Shown here one piece after another: positions 33,491 through 42,353 of a stretch of 64,000 nucleotides of DNA. Position 1 is the first letter of the stretch, and the number at the start of each line of letters is the position of its first letter. The translations under genes and the position numbers were made by a program. The stretch comes from Flagellimonas maritima (lineage in GTDB: Bacteria > Bacteroidota > Bacteroidia > Flavobacteriales > Flavobacteriaceae). The DNA lies in assembly GCF_003269425.1 (NCBI RefSeq), contig NZ_CP030104.1:3195001-3259000 (forward strand). Reading direction: 5' to 3'. Under the pieces are notes generated by a model that saw only the letters and a list, made by a program, of their open reading frames with translations, had not been told where the DNA came from and ran no database searches.

Positions 33491-35366
33491 ATTCGTTGTT
33501 ATGATTCAATAGTAGCACTTCGTCTTCAAGTAATTGTCGAAGATTTTCCAAAAGTACCTTTTCCTCAACAGCAAAATAGGGAACAAGTTCTCTTGAAGTT
33601 TTAGGTTCGGTTTTTAAACAATTAATGATTTCTTCCTTTATATCTGTTTGCGCAGCGCCTTTATTTTCCAGACAAATATCGCAAGAACCACAATCTTCTT
33701 TGGTTTTTTCACCAAAATACCTCAATATGAAGGTACTTCTGCATAAACTGGAATTGTTAACATAATCCAACATAGTTCGCATATTTTTTTCTTTCACGAT
33801 ATTGAAATCAGTGATTTTTTTCGCGAAAATGTTTATCGTACGTTCATCTTCACGAGGCACCAAAAAAGTTATTTCTAAATCGTTGGATGAGCTTTTGTAT
33901 GCTACAATCCCGTCAATATGCATTTGGTGAAGAATAATTTTTATATATTTTTCGGTCTTCCCCGTTTTTTGTGAAATCAAATGAATATTGATTTTGGTCT
34001 CGTATTCAGTTATTCCGCCGTAAGTCCTTAAAATTGTCTGTATAAGCGGTGCAACTTTTCTGTTGTGGTTCAAGTAATCAAAAATCCCCTCTTTTGAAGC
34101 AATAAACCTAAGCATGTTTTTTTCATTGTACCGATCTGATAATGCTATTACAGAATTTTGGTCAAGAATTCTCAGCCCATTATAGGTCATGCTTGGATTA
34201 AAACTGTATCGCTTACAAAATAAATTAAACTCTAATCCGAATGTCTCCATGGTTGATTCACCATAGGAAATTTGAAAATAGTTGTTCAATTCAAGATATA
34301 GTCTTTTTACAAAACCTACATTCGGCAAAGAAGATAAAAACTGTTGTTTTGCCAAGTCTTCATCCTCTTTAGTAATCAGCATTAGTGCCGTAGCTCTCTG
34401 GCCATCCCTACCAGCTCTGCCAGCTTCTTGGAAGTAACTCTCCAAACTATCAGGAATTTGGTAATGTAAAACCGAGCGAACGTTTGATTTGTCCACACCC
34501 ATTCCAAAAGCATTTGTAGCTACTATAATTTTAATATCTTCTTTTAGCCACAAATTCAATTTCTCCTCTTTTTCAATCTTGGCAATGCCGCCATGATAAA
34601 AAGAGGCTGTAAACCCATTTTTATTCAAAAATTCCGAAAGTGATACGGACATTTTCCGTGACCTTACATAAACAATTCCACTACCCTTGGAAGTGGAAAA
34701 GTATTTTTTTAGTTGATATAGTTTATCCTCGGTTTGTTTTACCTTAAAACTTATATTAGACCTTGAAAAAGAATCCTTGAATAGCTGAACCTGTTCCAGT
34801 TTTAAGTTTTCTAAAATGTCCTGCACAACTTTAGGCGTAGCTGTTGCCGTAAGGGCTATCATGGGTGCCTTTGGAGCGAGTTCTTTTAAGATTGCGCAGT
34901 CCAAATAGGCAGGTCTAAAATCATTGCCCCATTGTGAGATGCAGTGAGCTTCATCAATGGCAATGGTGTTTACGTTCATTTCTCTTATTCTTTCTTGCAC
35001 CATGGTCTGTTGCAAACGCTCAGGAGATAGGTAAAGAAATTTATAATTTCCAAAACAACAATTATCCAGTAGATTGATCAGCTCTTCATGAGATATACCC
35101 CCAATTAGGGCAATAGCTTTTATTCCTTTTGATTTTAATTGATTTACTTGGTCTTGGATTAAAGCCACTAAAGGTGATACTACAATGCAAATACCTTCTT
35201 TGGCCAGACCGGGAATTTGGTAACAGATAGATTTACCGCCTCCAGTGGGCAATAACGCCAAAACATCATTACCCGTAATTACGGAATCGATAATTTTCTT
35301 TTGTGACCCCCTAAACGCATCATGGCCCCAAAATTCCTTTAAAATAGATTTAGGTTGCTTCTGCAC
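33474..35366 (-). CDS. recQ: ATP-dependent DNA helicase RecQ
   Basis: The 630-residue 3'-5' helicase has the Walker A LLPTGGGKS, the DEAH box AIDEAHCISQWGNDFRPAY, motif VI QEAGRAGRDGQ, and the zinc-binding cysteines CGSCDIC in the RQC region. A C-terminal winged/HRDC-like part is short, so an HRDC domain is probably absent. The start codon is GTG, sharing one base with the TAG of the upstream NTPase gene, so the genes are coupled. Confidence 0.94.
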   Translation of the reverse strand: MQKQPKSILKEFWGHDAFRGSQKKIIDSVITGNDVLALLPTGGGKSICYQIPGLAKEGICIVVSPLVALIQDQVNQLKSKGIKAIALIGGISHEELINLLDNCCFGNYKFLYLSPERLQQTMVQERIREMNVNTIAIDEAHCISQWGNDFRPAYLDCAILKELAPKAPMIALTATATPKVVQDILENLKLEQVQLFKDSFSRSNISFKVKQTEDKLYQLKKYFSTSKGSGIVYVRSRKMSVSLSEFLNKNGFTASFYHGGIAKIEKEEKLNLWLKEDIKIIVATNAFGMGVDKSNVRSVLHYQIPDSLESYFQEAGRAGRDGQRATALMLITKEDEDLAKQQFLSSLPNVGFVKRLYLELNNYFQISYGESTMETFGLEFNLFCKRYSFNPSMTYNGLRILDQNSVIALSDRYNEKNMLRFIASKEGIFDYLNHNRKVAPLIQTILRTYGGITEYETKINIHLISQKTGKTEKYIKIILHQMHIDGIVAYKSSSNDLEITFLVPREDERTINIFAKKITDFNIVKEKNMRTMLDYVNNSSLCRSTFILRYFGEKTKEDCGSCDICLENKGAAQTDIKEEIINCLKTEPKTSRELVPYFAVEEKVLLENLRQLLEDEVLLLNHNNEYVIKQ

Positions 35367-35929
35367 TAGATTGGGTTGAGAGTTGACAAAACAAACGATA
35401 TTCGTTCTTCAACGGTATTTTTTGGAACTGTAATCGGCTTGTAACCAAATCGAGTATAAGTGCCCATAAGCACTTCATGGATTTCTTCAGCTTCATCAAA
35501 ACTTTCAAGGCGTTCATTGTCAGAAACATAGATTTCTTTCCAGGGCGGTACAATATAAATTTCATCATAGCGATTGTTCTCACAGGCAGCTATAAAATCC
35601 TCATTATAATCTTGTCCAAAGAAATCCATATAAGCAAGCACATCTGGGATCCCTCGGTCAAAAAAACTGATGGCGATATCCAAATCAAGCGATTTTTTAA
35701 AATGTTGGGTTCTGGCGTAAAGCAAATCTTTGTTGAACTGCCGTGCATCCTTAACAAAGACCAATGGATTTGATCCTACAACATCAGATTTGATATTGTT
35801 CCTGGCTTTTGAGGTCATGTCCCTAATGATTTCATGGAAACAATAGAACCCTTTATCTTCCAATCTATTGATCAGGGATGTCTTTCCTGTTCCGGGGGCA
35901 CCTGTAATGACTACTTTTTTCGTGTTCAA
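35366..35929 (-). CDS. AAA family NTPase (NadR/AAA_28-like kinase fold)
   Basis: The protein has a P-loop ITGAPGTGKTSLINRL near the N-terminus and FFDRGIPDVLAYMDFFGQDY in the middle, the pattern of small AAA_28 ATPases. Function is unknown. I start at a TTG at 35929 (LNTKKVVITG, 187 residues). The frame also stays open to an ATG at 35968, but those 13 residues are not family-like and contain a TTACTTTG promoter-like string. It overlaps recQ by one base. Confidence 0.8.
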   Translation of the reverse strand: MNTKKVVITGAPGTGKTSLINRLEDKGFYCFHEIIRDMTSKARNNIKSDVVGSNPLVFVKDARQFNKDLLYARTQHFKKSLDLDIAISFFDRGIPDVLAYMDFFGQDYNEDFIAACENNRYDEIYIVPPWKEIYVSDNERLESFDEAEEIHEVLMGTYTRFGYKPITVPKNTVEERISFVLSTLNPI

Positions 35930-36017
35930 AAAATATATTTTTTCCACGCAAAGTAATGAATTAGGCACTAGGAAAAAAAATCGTGGACTAACCCATATAT
36001 TTGTATAAAATTAAAAC

Positions 36018-36305
36018 ATGGATAAAGAGAAATCCGACGAATTTTATGCCAGGTTAAAGGAACAATTGTTGGAGAGTACTTCATGGCCTTCAAACTATCT
36101 ATATAAGTTCATAGTTCCAACGGATAAAAAAAGAATTGAGCAGATTACGAATATCTTCAACATGCCCGGGGCTGTCATTGAATCGAAAAAATCAAAAAAA
36201 GGGACTTATACAAGCGTTTCCATTACGATACATTTAAAAAATCCAGACGAAGTTATTGCAAAGTATAAGGAAGTTTCCTCGGTCGAAGGAGTAATTTCTT
36301 TATAA
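36018..36305 (+). CDS. DUF493 family protein (YbeD-like)
   Basis: This 95-residue protein has a ferredoxin-like ACT fold pattern: STSWPSNYLYKFIVPTDKKRIEQI, then a helix and the KGTYTSVSITIHLKNPDEV strand. DUF493/YbeD members bind lipoate-related partners or regulate in a poorly known way. It is divergent from the NTPase gene. Confidence 0.87.
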   Translation: MDKEKSDEFYARLKEQLLESTSWPSNYLYKFIVPTDKKRIEQITNIFNMPGAVIESKKSKKGTYTSVSITIHLKNPDEVIAKYKEVSSVEGVISL

Positions 36306-36390
36306 AAGCTCCAATTGCCATAATTTTAGTATTTTGCGGACGTTATTGGATATACTTCCCGATAATTTAATTTCATTAAACTCTTTCAAT

Positions 36391-37044
36391 TTGAATCTAG
36401 TAGAAAATTTACAATATAATACAGAGCGAACTAAGCTCATTATTCCTGAATACGGTCGTCATTTCCAAAAAATGGTAGACCACGCCGTCTCCATAGAAGA
36501 TAAGGAAGAACGCAATAAAGTTGCAAAGTCAATCATTAGCGTAATGGGCAATTTGCAGCCCCATTTGCGCGATGTTGCCGATTTTCAACATAAACTATGG
36601 GATCAGCTCTTTATTATGTCCGATTTTAAATTGGATGTAGAATCACCGTTCCCGATTACTCCAAAAGAAGTTTTGCAACAGCGTCCTGAACCATTGGAAT
36701 ATCCACAGAACTTTCCAAAATATCGATTTTATGGAAACAACATCAAAAGAATGATAGATGTAGCCATAAAATGGGAAAAAGGCGATATGCGTTCCGGGTT
36801 GGAATATGCCATAGCGAACCATATGAAAAAATGCTACTTAAACTGGAACAAGGATACTGTTGAAGATTCCGCAATATTTGCACATTTAAAGGAACTGAGC
36901 AATGGCGAAATTGATTTAGCCCCAAATGGTGAAAGCCTGACCGATAGTGGGCAGTTTCTTAAAAACCGTTCTGCCAAGTCAAATAGGAACGGTAGCAACA
37001 ATAAAAAAGGACAGCGCAACAACAGAGGTAAAAAAAGGTATTAA
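36391..37044 (+). CDS. DUF4290 domain protein
   Basis: This is a Bacteroidota-specific family of unknown function. The conserved core LIIPEYGRHFQKMVDHAVSIEDKEERNK and NLQPHLRDVADFQHKLWDQLFIMSDF is present, followed by a basic, Asn-rich tail (residues about 190-217: many N, K, R) that may bind nucleic acid. The start is unclear: TTG at 36391 (217 residues) fits family length, and a TTG at 36334 would add 19 residues across a promoter-like TATTTTG. murA starts 15 bp downstream, so the two form an operon. Confidence 0.82.
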   Translation: MNLVENLQYNTERTKLIIPEYGRHFQKMVDHAVSIEDKEERNKVAKSIISVMGNLQPHLRDVADFQHKLWDQLFIMSDFKLDVESPFPITPKEVLQQRPEPLEYPQNFPKYRFYGNNIKRMIDVAIKWEKGDMRSGLEYAIANHMKKCYLNWNKDTVEDSAIFAHLKELSNGEIDLAPNGESLTDSGQFLKNRSAKSNRNGSNNKKGQRNNRGKKRY

Positions 37045-37059
37045 ATTCCAAAGGAATCC

Positions 37060-38367
37060 ATGGGAACATTTCGGATAGAAGGTGGTCACCAACTACATGG
37101 TGAAATTACCCCTCAGGGTGCAAAGAACGAAGCACTACAGATTCTTTGTGCGGTATTGCTTTCAGGTGAAAAAATTACGATCAACAATATCCCCGATATA
37201 ATCGATGTAAATAAGCTCATCAGTTTATTGGAAGATTTAGGAGTTAAAATCCAAAAGAAAGGCAAGGGCTCCTATACGTTCAAAGCGGATGACATTAATT
37301 TGGATTATTTACAATCCGACCAATTTAAGCAGGATGGGCGTGGTCTAAGAGGTTCCATTATGTTGGTAGGGCCATTACTGGCCAGATTTGGTAAAGGATA
37401 CATTCCAAAACCGGGAGGGGACAAAATCGGGAGAAGGCGTTTGGACACTCATTTTGAAGGGTTTATAAAACTTGGAGCCAAGTTCCGATACAACAAAGAG
37501 GAATACTTTTATGGAGTTGAAGCTGAAAAGTTGAAAGGAACCTACATGCTTTTGGACGAGGCTTCCGTAACAGGGACCGCTAACATTTTAATGGCCGCGG
37601 TTTTGGCCGAGGGAACAACGACAATATATAACGCAGCTTGCGAACCCTATTTGCAACAATTGTGCAAAATGTTGAATAGGATGGGGGCAAAGATTTCCGG
37701 AATCGGTTCAAACCTATTAAAGGTGGAAGGGGTGGAAACCTTGGGTGGTACAGAACATACCATGTTACCGGATATGATAGAAATAGGTAGCTGGATCGGG
37801 TTGGCTGCTATGACACGTAGTGAGTTGACCATTAAGAATGTGAGTTGGGATGATTTGGGACAAATACCCAATGCTTTCCAAAAATTGGGAATACAAGTGA
37901 AGCGTAAGGGAGATGATATTTATATTCCCAAGCACAAAAACGGGTATGAAGTGCAGAATTATATTGATGGTTCAATTCTTACCATCGCGGACGCACCATG
38001 GCCAGGATTGACCCCAGATTTATTAAGTATACTGTTGGTTGTTTCAATTCAAGCAAAAGGAGAGGTGGTAATCCATCAAAAAATGTTTGAAAGTCGGCTT
38101 TTCTTTGTGGATAAGCTAATAGACATGGGGGCAAAGATTATTTTATGCGATCCACATCGTGCCACGGTCATTGGACACAATTTTAAGTCTACTTTGAAAG
38201 CTACTACCATGGTATCGCCAGATATTAGGGCAGGGGTTTCACTTTTGATAGCTGCACTTTCTGCAAAAGGCATCTCTACAATTCACAATATTGAACAAAT
38301 AGATCGCGGTTACGAGAATATCGATGAACGTTTAAGGGCTATTGGAGCAGCTATTACGCGCGTGTAA
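37060..38367 (+). CDS. murA: UDP-N-acetylglucosamine 1-carboxyvinyltransferase MurA (Cys-to-Asp variant)
   Basis: MurA transfers enolpyruvate from PEP to UDP-GlcNAc in the first committed step of peptidoglycan synthesis. The 435-residue protein has KNEAL near the start and the two-domain inside-out barrel. The loop that carries the reactive Cys in E. coli (GGCxIG) reads GGDKIG here, with Asp121 in that position. Asp variants are catalytically competent and insensitive to fosfomycin. It has the usual RGYE-type ending. It is cotranscribed with the DUF4290 gene. Confidence 0.96.
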   Translation: MGTFRIEGGHQLHGEITPQGAKNEALQILCAVLLSGEKITINNIPDIIDVNKLISLLEDLGVKIQKKGKGSYTFKADDINLDYLQSDQFKQDGRGLRGSIMLVGPLLARFGKGYIPKPGGDKIGRRRLDTHFEGFIKLGAKFRYNKEEYFYGVEAEKLKGTYMLLDEASVTGTANILMAAVLAEGTTTIYNAACEPYLQQLCKMLNRMGAKISGIGSNLLKVEGVETLGGTEHTMLPDMIEIGSWIGLAAMTRSELTIKNVSWDDLGQIPNAFQKLGIQVKRKGDDIYIPKHKNGYEVQNYIDGSILTIADAPWPGLTPDLLSILLVVSIQAKGEVVIHQKMFESRLFFVDKLIDMGAKIILCDPHRATVIGHNFKSTLKATTMVSPDIRAGVSLLIAALSAKGISTIHNIEQIDRGYENIDERLRAIGAAITRV

Positions 38368-38773
38368 AAACCGTAATCGCAGTCCAAAAGAATACGGAAG
38401 ACCATAAAAACGTTCGTAACCAATTGTTCTTTTCAAGACCTTTTAAAATTTTTGAATCAAATTTTATCGATGAGATTTGATTGTGTATTGGTACAAATTG
38501 GGAAAACGTAGAAATCCATGCACAAGTTATCAATACGAAACTCCCAATAGTATACAAAGATGTAATTTGATATAGCTGCCATAAGCTCACAAACAATTGC
38601 CCAAACATTAAAGGAACAACTACATAGGAGATACGTTTAACGTAAGTCTGATGCCATTTTATGAGATTGTTCTTTTCATAAAAGATAAAACTTGGGTAAA
38701 TAATAAGCTGTACCATCCAAATAAGTACAAATAAACCAAAATCAAACAACAGCCTGAGCAATTCTATTTTCAT
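38354..38773 (-). CDS. Four-helix integral membrane protein of unknown function
   Basis: The 139-residue protein has four hydrophobic segments (LLFDFGLFVLIWMVQLIIY, VVVPLMFGQLFVSLWQLY, LYTIGSFVLITCAWISTF and FLWSSVFFWTAITVFTRA). It matches no family I can name. I start at 38773 because the ATG there overlaps the upstream stop codon (ATGA), with GGAA just before it; a longer frame adds 5 residues. Its 3' end overlaps murA by 14 nt on the opposite strand. Confidence 0.7.
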   Translation of the reverse strand: MKIELLRLLFDFGLFVLIWMVQLIIYPSFIFYEKNNLIKWHQTYVKRISYVVVPLMFGQLFVSLWQLYQITSLYTIGSFVLITCAWISTFSQFVPIHNQISSIKFDSKILKGLEKNNWLRTFLWSSVFFWTAITVFTRA

Positions 38774-39156
38774 TCCGTCAATTTCCATTTGTATTCAATA
38801 TGTACTTTTCTTAAAATGAGATAAAATGGAACCCACCAGATAAAATCGTTTGTGATCAATGTATAGATAAATTCAAATGGTACTATATCTTGCAGATAGT
38901 TGAAGAGAAATCCCAACGGCCCAAATATTTTACCAAGAAACCCAACGGCGACTATAGGCCAATGTCTCATGGGATCATAAGAAGCCCACCAATAGCCAAG
39001 ACCATAAACTCCAATGACCATGCCCATTCCTTGCCATACCATAGGATGATTTAAAGGGTTCATACCCACAAGGTCAAAAAAGTGGTCAGGAAATAAAACT
39101 ACCCAAGCTCCCCAGAGTACGTTATAGATTGCGGCTAGTTTTAACGTAAGCTTCAT
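38770..39156 (-). CDS. Four-helix integral membrane protein, Trp-rich
   Basis: The 128-residue protein has about four membrane helices with many Trp, Gly and Pro (GAWVVLFPDHFFDLVGM, GMGMVIGVYGLGYWWASYD, WPIVAVGFLGKIFGPLGFLF, DFIWWVPFYLIL). I do not recognise the family. It starts at the base after the pirin stop (39157), and overlaps the next gene by 4 nt, so pirin and the two membrane genes are one operon. Confidence 0.75.
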   Translation of the reverse strand: MKLTLKLAAIYNVLWGAWVVLFPDHFFDLVGMNPLNHPMVWQGMGMVIGVYGLGYWWASYDPMRHWPIVAVGFLGKIFGPLGFLFNYLQDIVPFEFIYTLITNDFIWWVPFYLILRKVHIEYKWKLTE

Positions 39157-40158
39157 TTATTTTTCAATCAAAGTACCATCTGGGTATTTGGCAAAACGCC
39201 CTTTTTCCCTATCATGAACGTTATCCGCATAAGGCCATGGCCAACCACCAAATTGGGTCAATTGATATTCTTCCATAGCTTTTTGAATCTCTTCGTCGGT
39301 ATTCATTACAAAAGGGCCATATTTTGAAACAGGTTCATTAATGGGCTTTCCCTGTAGCATTAGAAAATGTGCCTTTTTATCTCCTATTTTAATGGTAATT
39401 TCTTGAGAGGCATCCAATAGTATTCCAAAATTTGGATTCACTTTTCGGTTTCCGATATAAATTTCGGATCCTTCATAGAAGTAAAGTGTACGATTTACAT
39501 TTGTTTTCGCTTTTGGCAAGACAAACTCCTGATCTGCATCCACGTGAATATTCCAAATAGCGACTTCGTTATCAGTATTTGCGGCCCATGAATTGGGCGC
39601 TGGCTCATTGGCCTGCGAACCCTTATAATTTCCAGCTATCACTTTTATTTGTGCATTCTCTTCATTAATGACCGGAATGTCCTCATGCCATAGCATTTTA
39701 AAATGGGGTTCTGTAAATTTATCCGCTTTTGGAAGATTTAGCCAAATCTGAAAAAGTTCTAGGGTATTACCACTCTCCATATTCAGTAGAGGAAACATTT
39801 CAGAATGTTGAACGCCTCTACCTGCTGTCATCCATTGGGTATCGCCTTCACCAAATCTTCCAGCGGCACCCAGCGAATCTGAATGGTCACAATATCCTTT
39901 ATTTACAATAGTTATCGTCTCAAACCCTCGGTGAGGATGATTTGGAAACCCTGGGATGGTCTGCCCGTGATACATCCGCCATCCGTCTTTCAAGGTAAAA
40001 TCATTGCCTAAATCCCTACCTTCCAACAATTCAGGGTCGGGACCCATTGTTTCGTTTCCTTTTGTATAGTGATCTAAATGATACACACAGAAAAGAAAAG
40101 GGTCTTGGGTCTGCCAAGGAAAACCTAAAGGAATGATGTTTACAATAGCACTACTCAT
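39157..40158 (-). CDS. Pirin family protein
   Basis: The 333-residue bicupin has the conserved PNHPHRGFETITIVNKG metal-binding stretch (His-x-His) and the later GDTQWMTAGRGVQHSEMFP, followed by the C-terminal cupin. Pirins bind iron and some act as quercetinases or regulators. Its start overlaps the VOC stop by 4 nt. The role here is unknown; no quinone or flavonoid genes are adjacent. Confidence 0.92.
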   Translation of the reverse strand: MSSAIVNIIPLGFPWQTQDPFLFCVYHLDHYTKGNETMGPDPELLEGRDLGNDFTLKDGWRMYHGQTIPGFPNHPHRGFETITIVNKGYCDHSDSLGAAGRFGEGDTQWMTAGRGVQHSEMFPLLNMESGNTLELFQIWLNLPKADKFTEPHFKMLWHEDIPVINEENAQIKVIAGNYKGSQANEPAPNSWAANTDNEVAIWNIHVDADQEFVLPKAKTNVNRTLYFYEGSEIYIGNRKVNPNFGILLDASQEITIKIGDKKAHFLMLQGKPINEPVSKYGPFVMNTDEEIQKAMEEYQLTQFGGWPWPYADNVHDREKGRFAKYPDGTLIEK

Positions 40159-40625
40159 GACTTATGCGTTGCGGTATTTATCTCTATCCAGTAACCTTCG
40201 GGGTCTTGAATGTAAATTTGTTTTACGCCATCCGCCCGATCGGTGACCGAGCCCTTATTACCTGGCCAATCATAAAAATCAATATTATTTTTGATTAAGT
40301 GTTCAATAAATTTTTCTAAACTCCCTATGGCCAAGCATAGATGTATGCTCTTGTCCTTTTTGAATTCAACTATATCCTTTTTAATAAGGTGCAACTGAGA
40401 ATTTCCATAAATGCTGAACCATCTAAAGCCAAGTTTTTTTTCTGGATGCGGTATTTCTTCAAAACCAAAAACATTTTTATAAAAATCACCTGTTTCCCTC
40501 AGTTTGGTTACGACGAGCGACTGGTGATCAAAAGTAAAATTAAAATTTGGTCCGTTTTCTTGACCATAAGATTGCATAAGTAAAACCAGGGCAAATAAAA
40601 TTATAATTTTCTTCATCATAAACAA
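40155..40625 (-). CDS. Secreted VOC (glyoxalase-like) domain protein
   Basis: The 156-residue protein starts with a signal peptide (KKIIILFALVLLMQSYGQ), then a VOC fold: FDHQSLVVTKLRETGDFYKNVFGFEEIP, IYGNSQLHLI, SIHLCLAIGSLEKFIEHL and the metal-ligand-containing YIQDPEGYWIEIN. A signal peptide is unusual for this family. It is the first gene of the VOC-pirin-membrane operon. Confidence 0.85.
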   Translation of the reverse strand: MFMMKKIIILFALVLLMQSYGQENGPNFNFTFDHQSLVVTKLRETGDFYKNVFGFEEIPHPEKKLGFRWFSIYGNSQLHLIKKDIVEFKKDKSIHLCLAIGSLEKFIEHLIKNNIDFYDWPGNKGSVTDRADGVKQIYIQDPEGYWIEINTATHKS

Positions 40626-40713
40626 TGGTGAGAAACTATTCCGGTAAGTTTAAAACCATGGAAGTTTCTATAATTTAGAATAGTATTTTCTTGTTTTTGA
40701 ACAGCTACTTTTT

Positions 40714-42141
40714 TTAATTTTCTCCAATCGGTGGTGGTCCATCGATCATGGCTTCGTATTTTTCGTCCCCTTTACGGGTCTTGTATTCTTCTTTTACCTT
40801 CTCAACCAACTTTGGATTTTCAAAAAGATCTGCCATGGTCATTGCCATAGCTTTAGAAGCATAGACCATTCCTTTGTGACCGATACTCATACCTCCACAA
40901 GCAACAACGGCCCATGAGTGCCAAGGCGTGTCTTTTGGTGCAACAGTCACGCCCAAATTGATATTGGGCACGTTCCAACTTACATCACCAACATCGGTAG
41001 AGCCTCCCCCAGGGTTCTCTTCCGTATCCCGTAACGGTTCAATTTTACTGTCCATTCCAATTTCTGGCTTTCCCGTCGCTTTTTGAATCGCCTTTCCAAA
41101 AGCGGTTTCCTCGTCCGTGTAGGAGATTGGACCCAACAATTCGAGATTATTTTGCATGATTTCACCCCCTGAACGATTCACCAATGTTTCATAAATTCCT
41201 GAAACCAATGATATTTTATAATCCACATTGGCCATAATAGCTGCACCTTCGGCCATTTTTTTGACCTGCTCATAAGTTGGCAGCATAATTTTTCTTTTTG
41301 GATCTCGTACCCGTACCCAAATTTTAGAATAGTCCGGTACTACATTGACAACTTGGCCTCCATCCTGAATATGGTAATGGATACGCGAAGTAGGCCTTAT
41401 ATGTTCTCTATAGTAGTTGATGCCGGTGGTATAAAGTTCCAATGCATCAGACGCACTGCGACCGTTCCAAGGGTCAGCAGAAGCATGGGCCGCTTGTCCT
41501 GTAAACTCCACTATAAAATCTATCAAAGAAAGACCACTCTGTACGTCTGCTTCTATTTTGGAACTTGGATGCCAGCTAACATTAACATCTACATCATCCC
41601 AAAGACCAGCTTCTACCATCCAAACTTTTGCAAAATATTTTTCCTCGGCAGGTGTACCTAAAAATTTAACCGTCCCCTTCAATTTTCCTGCTTCAATCTG
41701 TTCCTTGATTGCGATGGCAGCTCCCAAACTGGCAGCACCGAACATATTATGGCCACATCCATGCCCTGGGGCACCATCAATTCTTGGATTTTTGGTTGGG
41801 ACCGTGTTTTGTGAAAGGCCTGGCAGGGCATCAAATTCCCCTAGAACGCTGATTACCGGTTTCCCAGAACCGTAAGTGGCGGTAAATGCCGTAGGAATAT
41901 TTGCCACACCCCTGGTAACATTGAGACCATTTTTTTCCGCATAACTGGCCAAAACCTCTGCCGATTTAGATTCGTTGAACGCGGTTTCTGCAAAGGTCCA
42001 AATAGAGTCACTTATTTTAATAAGATTCTCTTTATGGTTTTCTACTGATGCAATGACTCCTTTTTTGCTATTGCTCATTTTCTGGGCCGATATGCCACAT
42101 ATGGTTAGTGAAGTCAGTAATAATAATACGATTTTCCTCAT
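40714..42141 (-). CDS. M20 family amidohydrolase (AbgB-like), exported
   Basis: The 475-residue protein has a signal peptide (KIVLLLLTSLTICGISAQ) and then the M20 metallo-hydrolase core: VISVLGEFDALPGL, GAPGHGCGHNMFGAASLGAA and GTPAEE, with a dimerisation domain and a C-terminal GGGSTDVGDVSW metal-binding region. It resembles aminobenzoyl-glutamate utilisation protein B. The substrate is probably an N-acyl amino acid or peptide. It stands alone. Confidence 0.92.
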   Translation of the reverse strand: MRKIVLLLLTSLTICGISAQKMSNSKKGVIASVENHKENLIKISDSIWTFAETAFNESKSAEVLASYAEKNGLNVTRGVANIPTAFTATYGSGKPVISVLGEFDALPGLSQNTVPTKNPRIDGAPGHGCGHNMFGAASLGAAIAIKEQIEAGKLKGTVKFLGTPAEEKYFAKVWMVEAGLWDDVDVNVSWHPSSKIEADVQSGLSLIDFIVEFTGQAAHASADPWNGRSASDALELYTTGINYYREHIRPTSRIHYHIQDGGQVVNVVPDYSKIWVRVRDPKRKIMLPTYEQVKKMAEGAAIMANVDYKISLVSGIYETLVNRSGGEIMQNNLELLGPISYTDEETAFGKAIQKATGKPEIGMDSKIEPLRDTEENPGGGSTDVGDVSWNVPNINLGVTVAPKDTPWHSWAVVACGGMSIGHKGMVYASKAMAMTMADLFENPKLVEKVKEEYKTRKGDEKYEAMIDGPPPIGEN

Positions 42142-42353
42142 TTTTAAATGGAATTAGTTGGTTCTGCGTATGTTTTGAAAGAAAAAATGTTCTTACGTAA
42201 ATATACCATTTTATGTCGTTTTATAGGAGTAACTAGAATTATAACATAATGTACTGATTTATAATTATTTAGTATATAATCAGACAATATAGAAGCGTGT
42301 TTTGCGTTAGACATCAACTGTTTGTAATCGTTTTAATTTTAAGCCTGACCACC

